From assembly GCA_003561495.1 (NCBI GenBank), contig PWWM01000020.1:1-9766 (forward strand): a stretch of 9,766 nt of DNA. The letters are read 5' to 3'. The notes under the pieces are model-generated. The model saw nothing but the letters and a program-made list of their open reading frames with translations. It was not told the DNA's origin and made no database searches. This DNA is from Gammaproteobacteria bacterium (GTDB taxonomy: Bacteria; Pseudomonadota; Gammaproteobacteria; Xanthomonadales; Wenzhouxiangellaceae). A program made the position numbers and the translations under genes. This document shows positions 6,253 through 9,766 of the stretch, in pieces. How positions within the stretch are numbered: the stretch's first letter is position 1; every line of letters begins with the position of its first letter.

Positions 6253-7437
6253 CTACCAGGTCAACGAAACATTCCAGTTGACCTGGCTGTCATCGACGCC
6301 GTTGGACTGCTCGGTGCGATCGAACGAGGCCGACATATCGGCCTCCAGGCCCGGAAACTCCTCTTTGAGCCATGCGCCGAAATCCAGCAACAGTGAGAAA
6401 CGGCGCGAGTCGGCTGGCGTGGAAACCGGCATGAACCAGAGTGGATCACCGGCGCGCATGAAGCGTGCCGTCACATCAAGAAGCCCCAGATTGCCGTTGA
6501 CGAGAAGGTCGGCCACCCAGTGATCGGCACGTTGATGACTTGACGATGAATCCTGTCTGCCTCCTTCCCGGCGGGCAATCTCCAGTTGCACACCGAACAG
6601 ACGGAATTCCTCGCGATGGCTGAGACCGACTTCATGCGCCGGACCCGCTGAATAATAGAATTGCGCCTGCGGCAAGACCTGGCGATAACGCAATGTGGTC
6701 TTGAAATCTCCGCCCCATCGCCAGGCAACTGCTCTGGATTGCACAGCCAACTCATCGAGACCCCGATCAACAGCTCGAACGTAGCATTCGCTGTGGCTGA
6801 AGTCCAGCACCGAGTTCATGCCGACCATTTCACTGGCCAGCGGCATGCTCAGGTTACCGTTGAAATGACAGCCCATGGGCACGGCGGCCAACTCATCCGG
6901 CAGCCGCCAGTCCAGCCTGACCGAGACGGGGCGTGGCTTGAAATCCAGGTGAGCCCGGGTGGTCTGGGAGACCTGTTCGCCATCCAGCAAAAAGCGAGTA
7001 TCACGGCGGTTCTCCAGACCCAGTTGAAGAGGCGCTCGAGCATCGTCCGACAGATTCATTTGTACCGTCTGATGCACCGTCTGCTGGCCGATGTCGGTGG
7101 TTAAGGATGGGTCGGATGCGCCCTCATTCACCAGCGTGGCCAGCAACTTCCCAGGCGCGAACACGTAACGAGCCCTGTAGGTCAGTCGAGAATCACCAAC
7201 ACCAGCCTGTACCAGACCCTCGATGAGTTCGTCTCGTTCGCTGGATAGCAAGGGCACAGCGGCACGGGTTTCGATCTTCAGGGGCTGTTCATAGGCTGCG
7301 GCCGATGTCGCATCGCGATCGGAAGGCATCCCGGCGCAGCCGGCCAGCATACAGACCAACAAGCCCGCGCTGAACGTGTGCGCATATGATCGTCTGCTTT
7401 TTGGGAGGGATGACATCAAGCGAGGCTCGAAATTCAT
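6253..7437 (-). CDS. Uncharacterised outer-membrane-type lipoprotein
   Basis: I do not recognise this gene. From the ATG at 7437 it encodes 394 residues. A basic, hydrophobic signal sequence ends in a lipobox LAGC with Cys34; Ala follows Cys, so sorting to the outer membrane is expected. The mature part is mostly alternating polar/hydrophobic, suggesting much beta-structure, and the protein ends in an aromatic (VNWNVSLTW), as beta-barrel proteins often do. Cys190 (PMGCHFNGN) and Cys218 (SHSECYVR) could form a disulfide. There are no enzyme motifs I can see. Repeated phrases such as LRYRQVLPQAQFYYSAGPA and FRLFGVQLEIARR resemble strand-turn-strand units. The start is uncertain: ATG 7437 has only a weak AAGA upstream, and ATG 7416 (MSSLPKSRR) also gives a good signal peptide. 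The longer frame to TTG 7485 runs into the promoter and is unlikely. The gene is monocistronic, convergent with the LTxxQ gene. Confidence 0.7.
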   Translation of the reverse strand: MNFEPRLMSSLPKSRRSYAHTFSAGLLVCMLAGCAGMPSDRDATSAAAYEQPLKIETRAAVPLLSSERDELIEGLVQAGVGDSRLTYRARYVFAPGKLLATLVNEGASDPSLTTDIGQQTVHQTVQMNLSDDARAPLQLGLENRRDTRFLLDGEQVSQTTRAHLDFKPRPVSVRLDWRLPDELAAVPMGCHFNGNLSMPLASEMVGMNSVLDFSHSECYVRAVDRGLDELAVQSRAVAWRWGGDFKTTLRYRQVLPQAQFYYSAGPAHEVGLSHREEFRLFGVQLEIARREGGRQDSSSSHQRADHWVADLLVNGNLGLLDVTARFMRAGDPLWFMPVSTPADSRRFSLLLDFGAWLKEEFPGLEADMSASFDRTEQSNGVDDSQVNWNVSLTW

Positions 7438-7455
7438 TGTTCTTATTGTCGGATT

Positions 7456-7485
7456 ACTATACTCAAATGCAATCTGGCCTGCCAA
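7456..7485 (-). promoter_or_regulatory. Sigma-70-like promoter of the lipoprotein gene
   Basis: On the minus strand: -35 TTGGCA (7480-7485; 5 of 6), 18-nt spacer, -10 TATAGT (7456-7461; 5 of 6). The transcript should start near 7449, leaving a short leader of about 12 nt to ATG 7437 or 33 nt to ATG 7416. No operator-like repeat is seen beside it. The remaining bases between 7486 and 7600 hold nothing I can identify. Confidence 0.6.
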
Positions 7486-7600
7486 GGAATTGCGTCACGG
7501 TTCTGCGTGTTGTGTTTGAGTCGGCACGAATTCAGCTCCTGTCGACAACTGAAATATCGTCCGTCGGGCCGCCGGAACACAATGGAATCTTCATGGGCAT

Positions 7601-9766
7601 TCAACGCCCCAGGAACCCAATCAGCAGAATCACCATCAACACCACCGCCCCGATCAGGCCGGCGCCCGGATCGGTGGTGCCCTGGTCGAGTAGGCGTCGC
7701 ATCCTGCCCGCCAGGCTGCTGCGGTCGGGATGCTCGGTCATTGGCCATTGGCTGGTCCCTGGTCTGAATACCACCGCGCGCAACTCGCGCCGCCAGTTGC
7801 GCTCGTCGGCCAACCTGCGTTCATATTCGTAGACTCCGGTCACATCCAGACCGGCTGTGTCCAAGGCTGATTCGAGTTTCTGCCCGGCCAGCCAGTCATC
7901 GGCGGCATCGACAATCTTATCGACCGGCGGCATGACCCACTCGGCCCGGGAGCGCTCGTCATCACCACTGGCCGCGGCCGCCATGGCGCGCTCGAGTTGC
8001 TGGCTGGCCACCAGGCCGGCGACTTGGCGTGCCGCTTCCAGGCGCTGCTCGAGGAGTATCCGGTCCGTATGGGCCAGGCGATCCGAGCGACCATGACGCT
8101 CGTTGGCCTCAGCTTGTGCCGCGGCAATCAGCGCATCGCGTCCCTGGTCCAGATCGCGATACAGCACATCCTGCAAGGCGCGCCGACCCGACTTGGCCGA
8201 TAGCATGATCGACAAACTGACCAGCCACTGACCCGGCCGATCAAGCAGGCGATTGATGCCAGAGACCGCCCGACCCAGCGCCTCGATCATGGCCACACTC
8301 AGTTTCAGCGACTGCCCGGGCAAGTGATCAAGATTCAGCAGCATCTGCCAGGCGCGTCCAGCCACATGATCACGGATGGCGCCGGCTTTTCGGCTACCCG
8401 ACTGGCACGCCTGAACGAACCCGACGGCCGACTGCCGGTACCAGAAATCCACCCCGAACCAGGCCGGCGCCGACCAGTGGAACCAACCCTGGCGCATGCC
8501 GATCACGAACACCGCCGCGCCGGCGCCCACGATCACCGCCGACAGCAACACATCACTGCGTCCCAGGTAATAGACCGACAGGTAACGCGTGATCGGGTCA
8601 GCCGACAGCGCCAGCCCTTCCAGACCCGGTGCCATCAGTCCTTGCAGCAGCCATTGGGGCTGGATACCGATCAGTACCACGGGGATGGCCAGCAGCAGCA
8701 TCGGCGCCATCATGCCCCACCCTACCGAGCCCGGCGGATCGGATGGTTGTGTTTCCGGTTGGCGGATGAAGACCAGCGTGATCAACTTGACGAACGAGGC
8801 CGCGGTGCCGACCGCAGTCGCGATGAACAGCCACTCGGCCACGACCAGTGACCCGCCCCCGGGCAGGTCGGCGCCATCGACCAAGGCATGGTGAATCATG
8901 GACTTGCTGACAAATCCATTGAACAGCGGGACACCGCCGATGCCGGCAGCAAAGATCAGCATGCAGACAAAGACCATCGGCATGCGGCGCCACAGGCCAC
9001 CCAGCTTGTACATGTCGGCGCTGTGGGCATAGACCGCCACCGCGCCCATGCCAAGGAACAGACCGGCCTTGAACAAGGCGTGGTTGACCATGTGCAACAG
9101 CCCGCCGGCCGTGCCCATTCCACCCTGCGCGCCCAGCCAGGCGCCCACACCCAAACCGGTGACCACGAAGCCCATCTGGCTGACGCTGTGCCAGGCCAGC
9201 ATGCGCTTGGCATGATGCTGGCCCAACGCCAGGATCACGCCAATCAGCATGGTGACAATACCCATCCAGGCAATGAATAATCCGAGTTGGGCGTTGAACC
9301 GCCATTCGTCCAGCTCGAAATCGCTCCCGATCTCCGGCCGGAACACCGTGTTGAGCAGACGAAAGATGCCATAAGCGCCGGCCTTGATCATCACCCCGGA
9401 AAGCAGCGCGCTGGCCGGTGCGGGTGCGGCCGGATGGGCATCCGGCAGCCAGGTATGCAAGGGCACCAGGCCGGCCTTGACGCCGAACCCGACCAGCAGC
9501 AACAGAAATGCCGCCCAGGCCAGGGATGTCGATCCGGCCTCGGCCGGCAAGGTTCCAATGACCGCGCTGCCAGTCATGGTATGGACAAGCACGATGCCGG
9601 CCAGCAGGGCGAAACCGGCAATCAGGGTCATCCAGAAGTACTTGGTGCCCGCCTTTCGGGCCTTTTCGGTACCGTCATGCAGCACCAGCAGCAAGGCCAC
9701 CAGACCAAGCAGTTCAAAGCAGACAAACAGGGTCATCCAGTCGCCGGCAAAGACCACCCCAAGGTA
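7601..9766 (-). CDS. NuoL/M- or MrpD-like proton/cation antiporter subunit with long C-terminal extension (partial, 5' end missing)
   Basis: The frame is open to the right edge, so the N-terminal helices are missing; 721 residues remain, numbered here from the edge. The proton-conducting transporter core covers about 1-400. Conserved residues are visible: Glu18 in FVCFELLG (helix-5 glutamate), Lys97 in GVKAGLVPLHTWLPDAHPAA, Lys128 in MIKAGAYG, the KRMLAWHSVSQMG stretch (187-199), HALFKAGLFL with His229 and Lys233, and GFVSKSMI with Lys288. These are the charged residues of the half-channels in complex I NuoL/M and Mrp antiporters. After 400 come a further membrane helix (about 404-423), a DFWYRQSAVGF segment, a charged helical region (about 530-660) and a terminal helix (701-719). 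The extension makes it longer than ordinary NuoM/MrpD. Most likely it is the last gene of an Mrp-like or complex-I-like operon. No clear terminator follows. Confidence 0.85.
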   Translation of the reverse strand, partial: YLGVVFAGDWMTLFVCFELLGLVALLLVLHDGTEKARKAGTKYFWMTLIAGFALLAGIVLVHTMTGSAVIGTLPAEAGSTSLAWAAFLLLLVGFGVKAGLVPLHTWLPDAHPAAPAPASALLSGVMIKAGAYGIFRLLNTVFRPEIGSDFELDEWRFNAQLGLFIAWMGIVTMLIGVILALGQHHAKRMLAWHSVSQMGFVVTGLGVGAWLGAQGGMGTAGGLLHMVNHALFKAGLFLGMGAVAVYAHSADMYKLGGLWRRMPMVFVCMLIFAAGIGGVPLFNGFVSKSMIHHALVDGADLPGGGSLVVAEWLFIATAVGTAASFVKLITLVFIRQPETQPSDPPGSVGWGMMAPMLLLAIPVVLIGIQPQWLLQGLMAPGLEGLALSADPITRYLSVYYLGRSDVLLSAVIVGAGAAVFVIGMRQGWFHWSAPAWFGVDFWYRQSAVGFVQACQSGSRKAGAIRDHVAGRAWQMLLNLDHLPGQSLKLSVAMIEALGRAVSGINRLLDRPGQWLVSLSIMLSAKSGRRALQDVLYRDLDQGRDALIAAAQAEANERHGRSDRLAHTDRILLEQRLEAARQVAGLVASQQLERAMAAAASGDDERSRAEWVMPPVDKIVDAADDWLAGQKLESALDTAGLDVTGVYEYERRLADERNWRRELRAVVFRPGTSQWPMTEHPDRSSLAGRMRRLLDQGTTDPGAGLIGAVVLMVILLIGFLGR

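Noticed and set aside
7592..7611. Hairpin GGGC/GCCC at the stop of the antiporter gene
   Set aside because: The stem is short, it overlaps the stop codon, and no T run follows on the minus strand.
8598..9305. Minus-strand frame of 235 codons inside the antiporter gene
   Set aside because: It is an out-of-frame shadow of the conserved antiporter reading frame; its composition is typical of a shifted GC-rich gene.

Overview
The window looks like chromosomal DNA from a GC-rich Gammaproteobacterium. The signs are a DUF3450 plus TtpC-type ExbB pair (a TonB-system arrangement known from gammaproteobacteria such as Vibrio and Shewanella), a TIGR01777-type oxidoreductase coupled to a DUF3429 membrane protein, a Spy/CpxP-type periplasmic protein and a complex-I/Mrp-type antiporter subunit. 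Codon use looks even throughout. I see no transposase, integrase, phage gene, CRISPR array, tRNA or rRNA. The genus cannot be fixed from the sequence; a Xanthomonadales/Chromatiales-like lineage is only a guess.

Layout. (1) 1-1017, minus strand: the start of an energy-transducing operon, with a secreted DUF3450 coiled-coil protein overlapping by 4 nt the N-terminus of an ExbB/TolQ-like proton-channel protein that runs off the left edge. (2) 1018-1322: a divergent control region holding a good minus-strand promoter and a LacI-type operator. (3) 1323-2318, plus: an aldo/keto reductase of the Kv-beta (AKR6-like) type. (4) 2327-3964, minus: a sugar-porter MFS permease, tail to tail with the reductase. 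(5) 3965-4380: the permease promoter, with a second operator of the same type. (6) 4381-5723, plus: TIGR01777 oxidoreductase and DUF3429 membrane protein, overlapping by 4 nt. (7) 5799-6200, plus: a small secreted LTxxQ (Spy/CpxP-like) protein. (8) 6253-7437, minus: an unrecognised outer-membrane-type lipoprotein with its own strong promoter. (9) 7601-9766, minus: the C-terminal 721 residues of a NuoL/M- or MrpD-like proton/cation transporter subunit with a long unusual C-terminal extension; its N-terminus lies beyond the right edge.

The most interesting signal is regulatory. The promoters of the DUF3450/ExbB operon and of the sugar permease each carry, over the predicted transcription start, a 14-bp near-palindrome with a central CG. 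On the minus strand the two sites agree at 12 of 14 bases. This is the form of a LacI-family operator and suggests that one sugar-responsive repressor controls both energized outer-membrane uptake (through a TonB-type motor) and inner-membrane import of the same sugar. The repressor gene and the TonB-dependent receptor would lie outside this window. I found no clearly new defence or mobile system. The best candidates for undescribed biology are the lipoprotein and the C-terminal extension of the antiporter-like protein.
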